Shown: one piece after another, positions 1 to 12,654 of the stretch
Position numbering within the stretch: position 1 is the first letter of the stretch
How the letters are laid out: each line of letters begins with the position of its first letter
Assembly (NCBI GenBank): GCA_012064385.1
Contig: QRDG01002521.1
Location: 1 to 64,000 of the forward strand
DNA length: 64,000 nt
Origin: Puccinellia tenuiflora
Lineage: Eukaryota > Streptophyta > Magnoliopsida > Poales > Poaceae
Direction of reading: 5' to 3'
Position numbers and translations under genes: made by a program
Notes under the pieces: generated by a model
What the model was told of the DNA's origin: nothing
Seen by the model: the letters and a program-made list of their open reading frames with translations, nothing else
The model's database searches: none

Positions 1-1798
1 TAGCAGGAAACATAATACATGTGTGGATTGTAAACAACAATGTGTCCCTGGTAAGCCTCTAATGGACTGGTTCGTTAGTCAAGAGATGGTTAAAGGTTTC
101 CTAACCATGGGCTTATTATAGTCACTTGATAGCGGAGTCATATCATTAGGAGTAATGATATGATGGACAAGACCCAATAATAAAGAGTTGCAATTGATCG
201 TGTCACAAAGTTTCATTGCCAACGCTTTTAGTATATGCCAAGTATAGTTTCTTTAGACCGTGAGATTATGTCACTCCCCGCTTATCAGAGGAATACTTTG
301 AAGACAATAAACGTCGCTTCGTAACTGGGTGATTATAAAGGTGGCTCTCAGGTATCTCTGATGATAGGTTGTTGGGTGATATTTATCAAGAGTGGGATTT
401 GTCCCTCCATGTGATGGAGAAGATATCTCCAGGCCTTCTCGGTAATATAACATCTAAAGTTTGAAAACATGTGATTAGGTGGTAATCACGATGATGGTAT
501 ATTATGGACGAGTAAAGAGAACTTGCCGAGTAACGAGATTGAACTGGATATGGAGATATCGACGATCAAATCTCGGGCAAGTAAAATATCGTGAGACAAA
601 GGGAATCGTATATAAGATTAAAAGATCTCCGGCATCATGGTTCAATCGATGAAAGACTTCTTTGAATGTGTGGGAGTCAATATGGACATCCCGGTCCCGC
701 TATTGATTATTGATTAGATCATGTCTGCATATTCTCGAACCCGTAGGGTCACACACTTAACGCTACGACAAATTAGGGTTTGCATTTCAGATATTTGATG
801 GTTTGTTCGAATGGTGATTCGGAGTTCCGGATGAGATCACGGACGTCACGAGGAGTTTCGAAAGAGTCCGGAGAATAAGATTAATATATGGAAAGTTGTT
901 TCCGGAGGTTTTGGAAAGGTTCTGGAAGTATTTGCAGGGTACCGGAAAATTTCCGAAATGTTCTAGAAGGGTCTAGATGGACCCACATGGACCAAAGGGG
1001 TGCAGTTGGCACTTGGCCAGCCGCACCACCTAGGGCCCAAGTGGGCCGAATCGGCCAAGGGAACTGGAGGCCGGCCTAGTGTCCTAGTTGGACTAGGGGC
1101 CGGCCCTCCTTTTTGAGGAAAGGCCCCAAAGGAGGAGTCCTAGAAGGACTCCAACTTGGGGGGCAAGTCAGGGGCCGGCCGACCCCTGCCTAACCCTAGC
1201 CGGCCACCTATTTAAAGGGGCAAGGGGAGGGGGTGCGGCCAAGCTAGAGCTGCCGCCCCAAGCCCCTAGCCGCACCACCCTGCCGCCGCCTTACCCTAAA
1301 CCCTAGCCGCACCCCATCTCCCTAGGTGGGCTGCGCCACCTCCACCATAGCCACACCCCACCTCTCCCGGAGGGCTACTGCACCGTCTCTCCTCTTCCTC
1401 TTGCTTGGCTAGGCATAACCACACTCGTGGAGATCTACACCGTCATCGGCACCACGCCGTCGTGCTGTTGTGATCTCGTGCACCGCGTCCTCCTCGCTTC
1501 TAGGATCAAGGAGAGGACGTCTTTGTCGAGCCGTACGTGTGGACGCGACGGAGGTGCTGCTCGTGCGGCGCTTCACCGGATTGGATCTACGAGGATAATA
1601 CATCTCCTCGCGACTACACGAGTCTAGTTGCGGGGATCGACTAGCCAACCCCTGCACCGACAAAACGCTTGGAACGTTTTTCGAGGGTAAGAGATCGGTT
1701 CTCCTTCTCGCTACTTGCATCTAGTAGATCTAGATCCTTGGGGTTTCTTCCGCATGTGGCGTAGGAAAAATTTTGTTTTCTATGCAACGACCCCTTCA
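1..1798 (+). mobile_element. Copia LTR, BARE/WIS/Angela type (left end outside window)
   Basis: The stretch reads like the long LTR of the BARE/WIS/Angela group of Triticeae Copia elements, including phrases such as GATGAGATCACGGACGTCAC and the closing TTTTCTATGCAACG followed by CCCCTTCA. A TATA-like TATTTAAA at 1209 gives plus-strand polarity. The LTR ends in CA at 1798 and abuts decayed MULE transposase sequence directly, with no internal retroelement domain. It is therefore either a solo LTR or the 3' LTR of an element lying to the left. The 5' end is beyond the window, so its target duplication cannot be checked. Short reading frames inside it look non-coding. Confidence 0.65.
1209..1216 (+). 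promoter_or_regulatory. TATA-like box of the Copia LTR
   Basis: TATTTAAA sits in the GC-rich part of the LTR, followed by a purine-rich and CCTAAACCC-rich leader. This is the usual place of the Copia LTR promoter. The assignment rests on position and motif only. Confidence 0.4.
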
Positions 1799-3006
1799 GC
1801 ACGGAGCCCAAGTTCCTTGCAAAGCTTGCATCTATTTTTCTTACCTTTTTGGGGCCTTTTTGACTTGTCATCTTTTTTTTGCATTCTTACTACTCCACCT
1901 TTCTCAAACCATGCCTTGTACCTACTCTGTTTTGGCCAGCCAGCCTTTCTTCTTGTTAGAGGAGGACACAAGGAAAATTCAATATCCACTTCAGGCCACC
2001 GAGACTGGTCTGTAAGTGGTGGAATTGGTGTTGCATATGCAGCCTTGAATTTTGCTACTGAGTAATATTCATGCAAATATGGGTGCATATTTAACTTTGA
2101 CTTGGAAGCCAAGAAAAGTATGGCATGCTCACATGGCTTCCAGTGTGTTGCCACTCGAGGCAAGTGCATTCATGCATTTCACTGTCCACAACATGCCTCC
2201 TGCCAGTTTTGTTATCTCTAACTTCAGCACCCCACAATGAAGATTTCTCAACAAACAAATGTGTAAGATTTCTGCTCCGATTGAACAAGCTGCTGTACCA
2301 ATGCCGACAGCTTATCCCCTTGCAGAACATCACCAATCCTTCTTCTCAATTCCCACAAGCGCATGATCATGATCCTGATTTGGTCAACCATGTCATGCAC
2401 ATGCAAGTCTTTTAACCCCTTCACATTGTTGTTAAAACTCTCAGCCAAGTTATTGTTGATATGATCACACTTGATGGCAGTAATAAATCCTAACCTGTAC
2501 CATAATAGAGAATGGTGGGTTTGCAGCCATGTACCAAAATCATTCTCACTACATGCTGTCATTATCTTACCCACGTGATATGAATGTGTTTGGGTAGTGT
2601 AAGATCTAGCTGCCGGCCACATGCGCCCAAATTCTTCCCCTCTGAATGTTTTGATCAAATTCATCCACATATGGCGGAAGCACTCTCTCTCCTCAGCATG
2701 GGGAAACACAATCTTGACTGCATTTTCTAGCCCTTTACATGCATCTGTGTGGATTGCCAAAGGTGACACAGGCCCTAAGCATCTTTTCAGCTGCATCACA
2801 AACCATATCCACGAAGCCCCGGTCTCTGATTGAAACATGCCTATATCAATAGGAAACATCCAGTTATGTCCATATAGAGCATTGCATGTTGCCAATTGAC
2901 CATTCCACTTTCCAGTTAAAAAAGAGGAGTCTATGCTTAAATATGGACGATAACTTGCTTTGAAGCCATCTATGCAAGGCTTTAATGCCATAAATAACTT
3001 AGAGAA
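1799..3006 (-). pseudogene. MULE (MudrA-like) transposase, C-terminal part
   Basis: Read on the minus strand, this gives the DDE core and C-terminus of a Mutator-like transposase. Visible parts are the first Asp in YLSIDSSFLTGKWNGQ, a second Asp in AIHTDACKGLENA, a downstream CFRHMW, the likely catalytic Glu in NNLAESFNNNVKG, a SWIM zinc finger (CTCLEWQHTG, then KPCEHAI in another frame) and a terminal zinc-knuckle start CKLCKEL. The frame shifts twice, near 2265 and 2135, so no functional protein is possible. Its C-terminus is cut by the Copia LTR at 1798 and its upstream part is cut by the CACTA end at 3007. The matching N-terminus lies at 24286-25078, and about 180 residues expected between the two pieces are absent. 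Confidence 0.8.
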
Positions 3007-3028
3007 CACTACAAGAAATATGTCAACT
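3007..3028 (+). repeat. CACTA terminal inverted repeat, left
   Basis: CACTACAAGAAATATGTCAA begins the element. It matches the inverse of the right terminus over 22 bases and is followed by subterminal GGTCATAG/TGACC motifs. Confidence 0.85.
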
Positions 3029-3354
3029 AGCAACCTTCTGTTAGTGAACCTGAAAAAATTGGTCATAGATCTGTGACCATTTCAAACCACTTGGTCATAG
3101 GCTATTTTGGAAGGTCCAAACCCAAAAACATAACGACCAATTGGGTCAAAAGGTCGTAATCCGTTTACACATATTGGTCATAACATAGTTAGTAGTTGTC
3201 TATGAACTTATTTCTAGCCGCTTATGACCAATATAAACGGTCATACCCGGTAATTTGTGATGTGTGAAAATGACAGGGCGCCAACTCACCATTTCGCCTA
3301 TGTGTCACGTCCATGTGTCAATTTTCACCTATGTGTCTTGTCCGTGTGTCAATT

Positions 3355-3650
3355 TGACTGACATGCAGGACCCACCACAGACAAGACATAAGGCCCATTA
3401 AACTAACATATGGGACCCACCACACGCATGACATGTGGGCCAACAAACTGACACGCGCGACCCACAACCAAGCTGACATGCGGGACACACCACATATGTG
3501 CCACGAGGACACCAAACTTACATGCAGGACCCATCACTAAACCGACAGGTGGGTCCCACCACCAGCCTGACATGTGGACACAAACGAGCTGACATGCGGG
3601 GCCCACCACCGGCCTGACATGTGGGAACCATCTGCGACCTGACATGTGGA
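3355..3650. repeat. Short tandem motif array, GACATG(C/T)GGGACCCACCAC
   Basis: The motif recurs about every 20-42 bases in degenerate form. The same array occurs inverted at about 20836-21120 and 23657-23940 in the right arm. It produces long Gly/Val/Trp-rich spurious reading frames that I do not regard as coding. It behaves like a CACTA-internal minisatellite. Confidence 0.65.
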
Positions 3651-3727
3651 CACCTCTACCCTGACGAGTGGGACTCGACTGCCAAGCAGAAATCAGCGAG
3701 CGCTAAAATAAATTGGCACCACAAGGG

Positions 3728-3780
3728 GGATCGAACCCAAGACCTCGCTTCGCTCACAGCAAGTCGCTGCCACCAGACTA
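3728..3780 (-). promoter_or_regulatory. tRNA-like Pol III A-box/B-box pair inside CACTA (copy 1)
   Basis: On the minus strand TAGTCTGGTGG (3770-3780) resembles an A box, and GGTTCGATCC (3728-3737) is a perfect B box. About 32 bases separate them, the spacing of tRNA genes and SINEs. It could be the head of an old SINE absorbed by the element. No acceptor stem or full cloverleaf was found, so it is not called a tRNA gene. Confidence 0.4.
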
Positions 3781-5087
3781 ATGACAAGTTCGTGCTATGC
3801 TGCAACTGATAGCTCCTTTGTAACTGTAATTGCGTACAGGGCCAAAGCCCATTCAGAGAACATGTAGAAGATCCAGTGGTCCGGCTAGGCAGCTAGGCTG
3901 GGCTGGCTAACCTCGGCTGGGACTTTTTTCAGTTTTCTTTTATAACTTTTGATTTTGAACTCCAATTTAACCCAAATAAATTTTGAAAACTTTATAAAGA
4001 TAACCTCTGTCCTTATAGACTATTAGGGACTGTTTTATTTAAAATAAAATAAATAATACCACTAAGATTATATATTAGTTTATATAGGGTTTTGCAGAAT
4101 TTGAAAAATAATTTTGGGATTATTCTATTAAATTCAAATGCAGGGTTTTAAAAATTCAGGGGTTGAATCTTGCGAAAATGTTGGTGCATCTCTGATAAAA
4201 TAGATAGTTGTTTACCTAAAAATGATTATTTCAAAAAATTGCGAGCAAACTATGAAGCATCTGTAGTTCAAATTTGACATGGCTCCAACTAAATCAGCAG
4301 AAGTTTGTCTTTTTGATGAGATGTGTATGAAAACCTTTGAAACACAACCATTTGGTTATTTGTACATAAAATGTGGTCCAATTTTTCAACATATTTTTGG
4401 AGGCGCTTCACGAAAAACCACATTTTTTGGCGTTTGAAAAATAAAAATGATTTTTTTGCGCAAAAAACAAAAAAAAAGATCGGCAGCATTGTTCCCAATT
4501 CCAAGATGTACGTTTGTGCACAATATGGACACATTTTAACAAACTATGCTATGGATTTCACCATAACATTCGTCATCACCGTGAAAGCCTTTTGAAAAGT
4601 GAGCTATGAGGTACAAAGATGTATAGCTTTCGACTCAAATGAGCTAGAGTATAGCTTTTAACATAGCATAGTTTGCCGAATCGAGCCTATATTTCGTACA
4701 CTCATGTATCTTGGATGTAGAACAATGTTGAATAAGGGGTTTAGGGTTTCATTCAATAAAAACAAAAATATATTTTTTTTGGTGTCGAAATTGGCTTATT
4801 TTGTGAAGCGTCTACCAAAACAGCTCACCGAAAGCGGAACATCCAAAGGTATAGAAAATAATATGCCACTTTATAAGTACATAGCTCCCTGGGTTTGAAA
4901 ATAAAAACATTTGTAGGTATTACTAAAATTTTATAGAAGTTCCTGCCGATTTCGTTGGAAGCGGGTCCGATTTGAACTACGAGTGTCGCATAGTTCGGTA
5001 GTGATTTTTTGCAAAAATCACTTTTATATCCATAATATGTACTTTCTTTAGAGATATCTGACGCTTTTTGCTGGAACGGAGTTACAG

Positions 5088-5136
5088 TTAGGTTTAGGTT
5101 TAGGGTTTACGGTCATGGTTTAGGGTTAGGGTTAGG
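5088..5136 (+). repeat. Short telomere-like repeat (TTTAGGG variants)
   Basis: A few units of TTTAGGG, TTAGGG and TTTAGG, repeated inverted at about 22181-22229 in the right arm. It belongs to the CACTA arm and is too short and mixed to be a former telomere. Confidence 0.5.
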
Positions 5137-5805
5137 CACAACTAATTCAAGAAAAATAAAAAAATTGGGACACCTTCACGTGGTGTCCTTTTATATGACC
5201 TACCACCTAGAAAAATAACAAACCTGGGGTATGAAAGTTTTTATCAAAAACCCTTCTCAAAAATGAGATATGAGGTACAAAGATGTATTGCTATCTACTC
5301 AAATGAGCTAGGGTATGGCCTTTAACATAGCGTAGTTTCTCGGAACGAAGCCATATTTCGCGCACTCGTGTATCTTGGATGTAGAACAATGTTGAATAAG
5401 GGGTTTAGGGTTTTCGTTCAATGAAAAACTCATTTTCATTTTTTTGGTGTTGAAATTGGCTTATTTTGTGAAGCGTTTACCAAAATGGCTCACCGAAAGC
5501 GGAACATCCAATCCAAAGGTATTGAAAATAATATGCCACTATAAGTACATAGCACCCTGCATTTGAATATAAACACATTTGTAGGTATTTCTAACATTTT
5601 ATAAAAGTTCCTACCGATTTTGCTGGAAGTGTTACGGTTTGAACTAGGAGTGTCGCATAGTTTGGTCGTGATTTTTTGCAAAATATCTATGATTGTTGTT
5701 AGCTCTTTGTAGCATCGCACAACACTTTTCTAGTATTTTTGAAAATTTGTGTGCTCCAATTTTGTAACGAATGCAATCTGACGGTACCCGAGCGCGCGCG
5801 TCTGG

Positions 5806-5812
5806 TATAAAA
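5806..5812 (+). promoter_or_regulatory. TATA box of a captured host gene, left arm
   Basis: TATAAAA is followed by a GC-rich stretch, AAACCCTAGC and a CT-rich leader, the usual layout of a plant promoter and 5' leader. The inverted copy is TTTTATA at 21396-21402. Confidence 0.45.
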
Positions 5813-5829
5813 CCAGTGCGTCGCCGCCG

Positions 5830-6325
5830 CGCCCGAGGTAAACCCTAGCTATCTCCCTTCCCTTCCGCTCTTCTCTCTCTCTCTCGCGACAACGACCAGA
5901 GATCAATCTAGAGATGCACGCTGGGGACGAGGGACTTCGCATCTTCCAGATGCCCACCTCGAGGCACCCACCCCACCGTTTGCTGAGCTCCTATGCACCT
6001 CCCCCTCCCATCCAATCCTCCACCCCTCTCCCTACTGGCTGGTCCGGCGGCCCAGGACCTCATGGTTGCCTAATCCTCATGTTCCCACATCACCGCCGCC
6101 GGATCCAAGGAGGAGAGGCCGCTCAGATCCGGCGAGATGGTTAGCCTACAAGCCTGACCCTTATATTATAGGATCTCACGAGGTACGCATGCGCTGTTGG
6201 TCATAGCGTCGTAGGCTGCAAAGTCGATCTCGATCGCCGTGGCGGTGGAATGGTACCCAATGCTGGCCGTCGTCATGGTCTCCATCGGCCTCAGGCTCAC
6301 CGCTTACTTGTTCATTTAAGTCTTC
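5830..6325 (+). pseudogene. Captured host-gene 5' region and first exon, left-arm copy
   Basis: Downstream of the TATA box lies a CT-rich leader and then a region that, in the other arm, encodes a short hydrophobic peptide ending at a consensus splice donor. In this copy the peptide frame (ATG at 6250) is shifted by one extra base, and the donor reads TTAAGT instead of GTAAGT, so it is dead. It looks like a transduplicated plant gene carried by the CACTA family. The parent gene is not recognised. Confidence 0.4.
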
Positions 6326-6784
6326 GGCTCCGTATCCGCCTAGCCTCTCATTCATCTCATGTGAATCGATGATCGGATCCGATCTGACATGTCTACCATC
6401 CCCAGGTGTTTGGCTCGCGCGGAATTGGTTGGAATAAGGGATCTGTTGTGTTAATCTGCTACTTTATTGTGCTGTCAACTAATTAGCTCGAATAGTAGGT
6501 GGCAACCGTGATGATTTTAGGTTGCTTCATCTTTGGCTTCTATTCATTGTGTAGTGTAGCTTTTTGGTACTGAATATAAGCACATAACATAGGTAACAAA
6601 TGTGCTCGCCTTGTGGGCTTCAGGTTGGATATGTGGGCTTCAGTTTGTTTGATTTTCGATGTGGACTGTTTAGTTCAGTAACGCTTACACCAATTCATTC
6701 TTAGTGATAGGAAACGAATTGCTAGTATTGAACCGTCCATTGGATTTCTTGTATACTCTAAGTCATATGTATTGCTATTCACTA

Positions 6785-6789
6785 GGGAT
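6785..6789 (+). repeat. Target site duplication GGGAT, left
   Basis: GGGAT directly precedes the solo LTR and is repeated at 8300-8304. The right arm shows the related uninterrupted site. Confidence 0.85.
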
Positions 6790-8299
6790 TGATGACTCCC
6801 AAGTGCAGGAGATCAATTGTAGTACCTTTCAATAAGAAAAGTTTGTCGAACCCACGAGGAGCTGAAGGTATTGGTTAGCAAGAATGATAAATGAAACAAT
6901 AAAAGATGTAAGTGTTTTTCGGATTTTTGGTTGTATAGTTGCAAAAGAATAAAATGCTTGAAATAGATAGTAGCAAGTAGAAAGCTCTCAAATAGAGAGA
7001 AAGCCCAATCCTCTATGTGGCAAGAGTACAAGCTCAAGTGATGTATGTCTTATATGGGGAAAACGTTCCCGAGGGCGGCATGGATATTGCTTGGCATAGA
7101 GATTTATTAAACAACACGTTGAATATCTTGTCAAGTTTTAATCTTCTTAGGATGGAGCCATAGTTAGGTATAGCTAAATAAATAAACTAAACCCTTTATG
7201 ATGGATCATGTGGCCAAGTAAATGACTGCACAAGAATTATTAAGACATAAGTCCCACCATAGCATTACACTCTAAGGTCCCCGATACTAATACCCCATAA
7301 AGTAATTTTATGACTCGGTCTCAGGTTTACATGTCCTCCCAAGTCTCCCTCAATTCATTACACTACGGTGTTCTCCTATGAGCCCATATAGGTGAAGTGT
7401 TGTGCAGTCGACGTTCGCACAACACCATCATAGAATCACATAAAAAGATAAACACTTGACCAAATACCAACAAATGTCATATATAAATCATTGCCAATTC
7501 GTCCTATGCCCTCAGGAACATATGGGAACTACTCACAACGTGCAAACATGATGCTGATCAGTGGCATAAGTGGTACAACACAATCTGAAAATATAACTTC
7601 ACCTCCAAATAATGACAAGTACTCAATCACACACATGAATAGGAGCACAAGACAAGTATCTAGGGTATAGCAACTCTCAAACTACGAGGGGGACGGAGTG
7701 GATCACGGAGATGGTGATGGAGATGGTGCTGGTGATGATGATGGGGATGATGTAGAGGCCTCCTCCCACGCCAAGGAGTCGAGGTGATTATGATGACGGT
7801 GATTTCCCACCTCTCCGGAGCTCCGGAGCAGCAGGATCTGATCCCCCTCGAAGTGAATCAGGAGTTTCGGATGGACTTGGGAAAATTAGGGCGTTACTTT
7901 TTCGGCGAGACAATGACATGCTAAAAAGCCCCGAGCGAGGAGGTGCCCGAGGCTCCACTTGGTGGGTCCCACGCGGCTAGAGAATCTAGCCACGTGGGCC
8001 CCCTTGTTTTGGGCCTCGTGGCTCTCCTCGCGTAGTTCTTCTTCCCTCTAATGTTCTCCCCGATGAAAAAACCAACCGTGCAGTTTTGCTTTTTCCATTT
8101 GGGTCCATGTAGCTCCTGAAACAGTAAAAACAAGAAAAAGGAGGTTTTCTGCCTCCTAGAAATTAAATACCAAAAATAGGGACTTTGTATGAAAGTCCAT
8201 AAATCATCTAAAACATGTAAAACAATGATATAACAATGTCGGTAACATTGTATATGATGATATAAGATATAAAAATGATGATACAAATTGCAAGTATCA
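6790..8299 (-). mobile_element. Solo gypsy-type LTR, 1510 bp
   Basis: Starts TGATGACTCC and ends GCAAGTATCA, flanked by a perfect 5-bp duplication GGGAT. The other arm of the inverted repeat (around 12175-12200) has the empty site, so the borders are exact. It shares whole phrases with the LTR at 59394-62358 (for example AAGCCCAATCCTCTATG), so both belong to one family. Strand is taken from that relative, whose internal sequence shows minus polarity. A single LTR without internal sequence implies unequal recombination between the two LTRs of a former element. Confidence 0.85.
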
Positions 8300-8304
8300 G
8301 GGAT
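8300..8304 (+). repeat. Target site duplication GGGAT, right
   Basis: Second copy of the 5-bp duplication bordering the solo LTR. Confidence 0.85.
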
Positions 8305-8881
8305 CCATACCTATTTGGAAACCAATATGTGTCCCTAGATAAGCTTTGTTAATTTTTGTTTAGATGAATCTGTTTGGCCCTAATAAGCTTTGTTTGTGCG
8401 TCAATTGAGATATAACGTGGTTGTGTAGAAGTTGTTATGTTAATTAATCTCTCAGGCAGTCAGCTAGTAATACGAATCAGTATGAAAAAGAAAATCTAAA
8501 GTAAATCTGTCAGTAGCGTGTTATTACTTTACCTTAACTCTGCAATTGACAGTTGAACATGAGCATGTTACTACTTTCTATCCCAAATGCATACTATTCT
8601 TTAGTCACAATCTTGCCAGCGAGATGCTTCTATGTAGAAAGTCAGCATTCCATGCTATGTACATTCTGATTCTATATCAAGCACTGTACTTCTCAATTGT
8701 TTGTTCTACTACTTGTGTAATATGCAGAGAGCTAGATATGGTTTATTATAATGAATCTGTATCTATAACAATTGTTAGCTGCTGTTGGCAAATGCATCTG
8801 CAAAAATTATTTTCAGGACTCAGTTGTTTGTTATTATCTATGCCGCTGTTGATATGAATTGTTTGTTTGTGGGTGGTCTAG

Positions 8882-9010
8882 GATGAGTTGAAGTGGAACA
8901 ACCTGGAGCTGCGAACATTGCGGACAGATCAAGGTGAACCAGGAGATGATCAAGCTCATCAAGTAGACGCCCTAACTTGTTGGAAACTCCGTCAAGGTTT
9001 GTGCCTTTCT
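8882..9010 (+). pseudogene. Captured host-gene exon, left-arm copy
   Basis: After an AG at 8880-8881 a short exon-like stretch can be read to a TAG. Its last residues are GQIKVNQEMIKLIK in the frame that ends there. The right arm holds the inverse at about 11500-11615, with a few changes. A GTTTGTGCC donor-like site follows. It is probably a later exon of the same captured gene as 5830-6325, with 2.5 kb of intron-like DNA between. Not identified. Confidence 0.3.
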
Positions 9011-10009
9011 TTCATAAACCCCACTACCTTGAATCTTTACTTGATCATGTTGTTTGCAATCAGCAGATGTGGTAAACATTGTGTTGTCTATAACTTGTAA
9101 AACTAATTTTGTTTAGTCATGTCCTGGTTTACCCAAGTCAGATTGGTGCCATTTGTTTGTGTGTAGGTTGTGATAGTGGTCTGGATGCAATCTCCTTAGT
9201 GTTCCAGGTCCTATTTGCCTGATTTTGTTGTAGGTTTATTGGTTGAACGCCACGTGTTTAGTGCCTTCTTATCTTCTACTTGACCTGACACTATTATGTC
9301 CAAACCTGGGAGCATATCTGTTGTCTGATTCGCTCCATGATCTTTCCTGATGTGCTTATACATATATATGTTGGTTGTAATATGCTTGAACAATGCTAGT
9401 ACTTGATTTTCCATTATGTTCTTGTAGGTGAATGGAACTTCCAATGCCGTATTTTAATTCAAATATGTCATATACCTCTTGAAACTCAACATTTGCTTGT
9501 TTGCTACTAGCTATGCCTATCATGTCCTTGCGAAGATCTGCATTATTGAGAGTAACTTCTGTTGTTTAGAGTAATCTGTCATATACCTCTTGAAACTCAA
9601 CAATTTCAATCTTATTTTTTGCACAGGTCAAGCGTGAAGCAAGTGCGGAGCGGTGAAGCCAAGTGCGAAGCCCTGAAGCCTAATAGCATATTATGTATTG
9701 TAATAGTAGGCGTACTAGGCATATCTAGGTTGTTGTAGAGTGTAAATATTGTAATAGATTCATTTAGTGCTGTTTTGAAAAACTTTCATCTGCTCCCTGG
9801 TCTGTTTGAAATATTGATTATGTATGTGAATTGAATACCTGTGAATTTGAACATGACCAAGCGGAACCACTTCTGAAAATTATTTGGCAAATTTTGAAAT
9901 TTCTGACATGTAGGACCAATTTTGACTAGTGGGCCAGCAATAAGTTAAAATGGCCGATAATAGAAAATTGATGGGTTGCAAAAAGACCACGGTCCAAGAA
10001 ATAAAAAGC

Positions 10010-10396
10010 CCAAATTGTTGGGCTTGGCCCATGTAGACGTCTAAAATTCTCGGTAAAAAATATTAAATGGGCTGAATTGTTGGGCTCGGCCCATCTAGAA
10101 GGCTGAACTGGACCGGGCTGATTCTGATCAACGACCATTTCATTTGGTCACAAATTTGCCACGTCAGCCTTGCCACGTTGGATCTGACCTGGCCTGGCCA
10201 GATTGCCAGTGACCAAAAAATTGGTCATAAAATATGTGACCTTTTCTTTTGGTCATAGACATCTATGACCATTCCACAAAAAAGGTCACATCCGATCCTT
10301 AGTGACGCTCGTAACCTGACAAAATGATTTTAGTCACAAATGAAAATACATGACCATTCAGTGACAAATATTGAAGGTCATTTAGTGACAATCTGC
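10010..10396. other. Spacer at the centre of the giant inverted repeat, with a CACTA 3' end
   Basis: These 387 bases separate the two arms. They are rich in GGTCA/TGACC subterminal motifs and lead into GCTTTTTATTTCTTG, the expected inner part of a CACTA terminus. The closing TAGTG is missing and GACCGTGG follows instead. The same 15 bases occur inverted at 9995-10009. This is the probable fusion point of two elements. Confidence 0.6.
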
Positions 10397-12654
10397 GCTT
10401 TTTATTTCTTGGACCGTGGTCTTTTTGCAACCCATCGATTTTCTATTATCGGCCATTTTAATTTATTGCTGGCCCACTAGTCAAAATTGGTCCTACACGT
10501 CAGAAATTTCAAAATTTGCCAAATAATTTTCAGAAGTGGTTCCGCTTGGTCAAATTTCAAATTCACAGGTATTCAATTCACATACATAATCAATATTTCA
10601 AACAGACCAGGGAGCAGATGAAATTTGTTCAAAACAACACTAAATGAATCTATTACAATATTTACACTCTACAACAACCCAAATATGCCTAGTATGCCTA
10701 CTATTACAATACATAATATGCTATTAGGCTTCACGGCTTCGCACTTGGCTCACTACTTCGCACTTGCTTCACAGTTGACCTGTGTAAAAAATAAGATTGA
10801 AATTGTTGAGTTTCAAGAGGTATATGACAAATTACTCTAAAGAACAGAAGTTACTCTAAATAATGCCTTCGCAAGGACATGATAGGCATAGCTAGTAGCA
10901 AACAAACAAATGTCGAGTTTCAAGAGGTATATGACATATTTGAATTAAAATACAAGATCAATAACTAAAGAAGTGTACCAAGAGCAATACCAGGAACATA
11001 CATCTACAAGTAACTCATCAGGAGTAATACCAACATACTCTTGGGCATTGGAAGTTCTATTCACCTACAAGAACATAATGGAAAATCAAGTACTAGCATT
11101 GTTCAAGCATATTACAACCAACATATATATGTAGAAGCACATCAGGAAAGATCATGGAGCAAATCAGATAACAGATATGCTCCCAGGTTTGGACATAAAT
11201 AGTGTCAGGTCAAGTAGAAGATAAGAAGGCACTAAACACGTGGAGTTCACCCAATAAACCTACAACAAAATCAGGCAAATAGGACTTGGAACAGTAAGGA
11301 GATTGCATCCGGACCACTATCACAACCTACACACAAACAAATGGCACCAATCTGACATGGGTAAAACAGGACATGACGAAACAAAATTAGTTTTACAAGT
11401 TATAGACAACACAATGTTTACCACATCTGTTGATTGCAAACAACATGATCAAGGAAACATTCAAGGTAGTGGGGTTCTGAAAGAAAGGCACAAACCTTGC
11501 TGAAGTTGCCAACAAGTTAGGGCGTCTACTTGATGAGCTTGATCATCTCCTGGTTCACCTTGATCTGTCCGCAATGTTCGCAGCTCCAGGTTGTTCCACT
11601 GTAGCTCGTCCTAGACCACCCACAAACAAAAATTCATATCAACATCGGCACAGATCATAACAAAGAACTGAGTCCTGAAAATGATTTTTGCAAATGCATT
11701 TGCCAACAGCAGCTAACAATTGTTATAGATACATATTCATTATAATAAACCATATCTAGCTCTCTGCATATTACACAAGTACTAGAACAAACAATTGAGA
11801 AGTACAATGCTTGACATAGAATCAAAATGCACATAGCATGGAATGCTGACTTTCTACACAGAAGCATCTTGCTGGCAAGATTGTGACTAAAGAATAGTAT
11901 GCATTTGGGACAAAAAGCAGTAACATGCTCATGTTCAACTGTCAAGTACAGAGTTAAGGTAAAGTAATAACACGCTACTGACAGATTTTCTTTAGATTTT
12001 CTTTTCATACTGATTCGTGTTACTAGCTGACTGCCTGAGAGATTAATTTAACATAACAACTTCTATGCAACCACGTTATATCTCAATTGATGCACAAACA
12101 AAGCTTATTAGGGCCAAAACAGATTCTAAAAAAATATTAACAAAGCTTATCTAGGGACACATATTGGTTTTACAAATAGGTATGGACCCCTAGTGAATAG
12201 CAATACATATGACTTAGAGTATACAAGAAATCCAATCAACGGTTCAATACTAGCAATTCGTTTCCTATCACTAAGAATAAATTGGTGTAAGCGTTACTGA
12301 ACTAAACAGTCCACATCGAAAATCAAACAAACCGAAGCCCACATATCCAACCTGAAGCCAACAAGGTGAGCACATTTGTTACCTCTGTTATGTGCTTATA
12401 TTCAGTACCAAAAATCTACACTGCGCAGTGAAAAGAAGCCAAGGACGAAGAAACCTAAAATCATCACGGTTGCCACCTACAGTTCGAGCTAATTATTTGA
12501 CAGCACAATAAAGTAGCAGATTAACACAACAGATCCATATTCCAACCAATTCCACGCAAGCCAAACACATGGGGATGGTAGACATGTCAGATCGGATCCG
12601 ATCATCGATTCGCATGAGACGAACGAGAGGCTAGGCAGATACGGAGCCGAAGAC

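Larger units (their letters stand above)
3007..10009 (+). repeat. Left arm of the giant inverted repeat
   Basis: About 5.5 kb of CACTA sequence once the 1510-bp solo LTR at 6790-8299 is removed. Its inverse is found at 10397-24285. Positions 5991-6105 have no partner in the right arm, and the right arm holds roughly 120 bp (about 21428-21560) missing here. The arms therefore have independent histories of small deletions. Confidence 0.75.

Noticed and set aside
3728..3780. A tRNA gene
   Set aside because: A and B boxes are present, but acceptor-stem pairing, anticodon arm and terminator were not found.
5088..5136. Possible interstitial telomere from chromosome fusion
   Set aside because: Few, mixed units, and an inverted copy at the same place in the other CACTA arm. 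It is element sequence.
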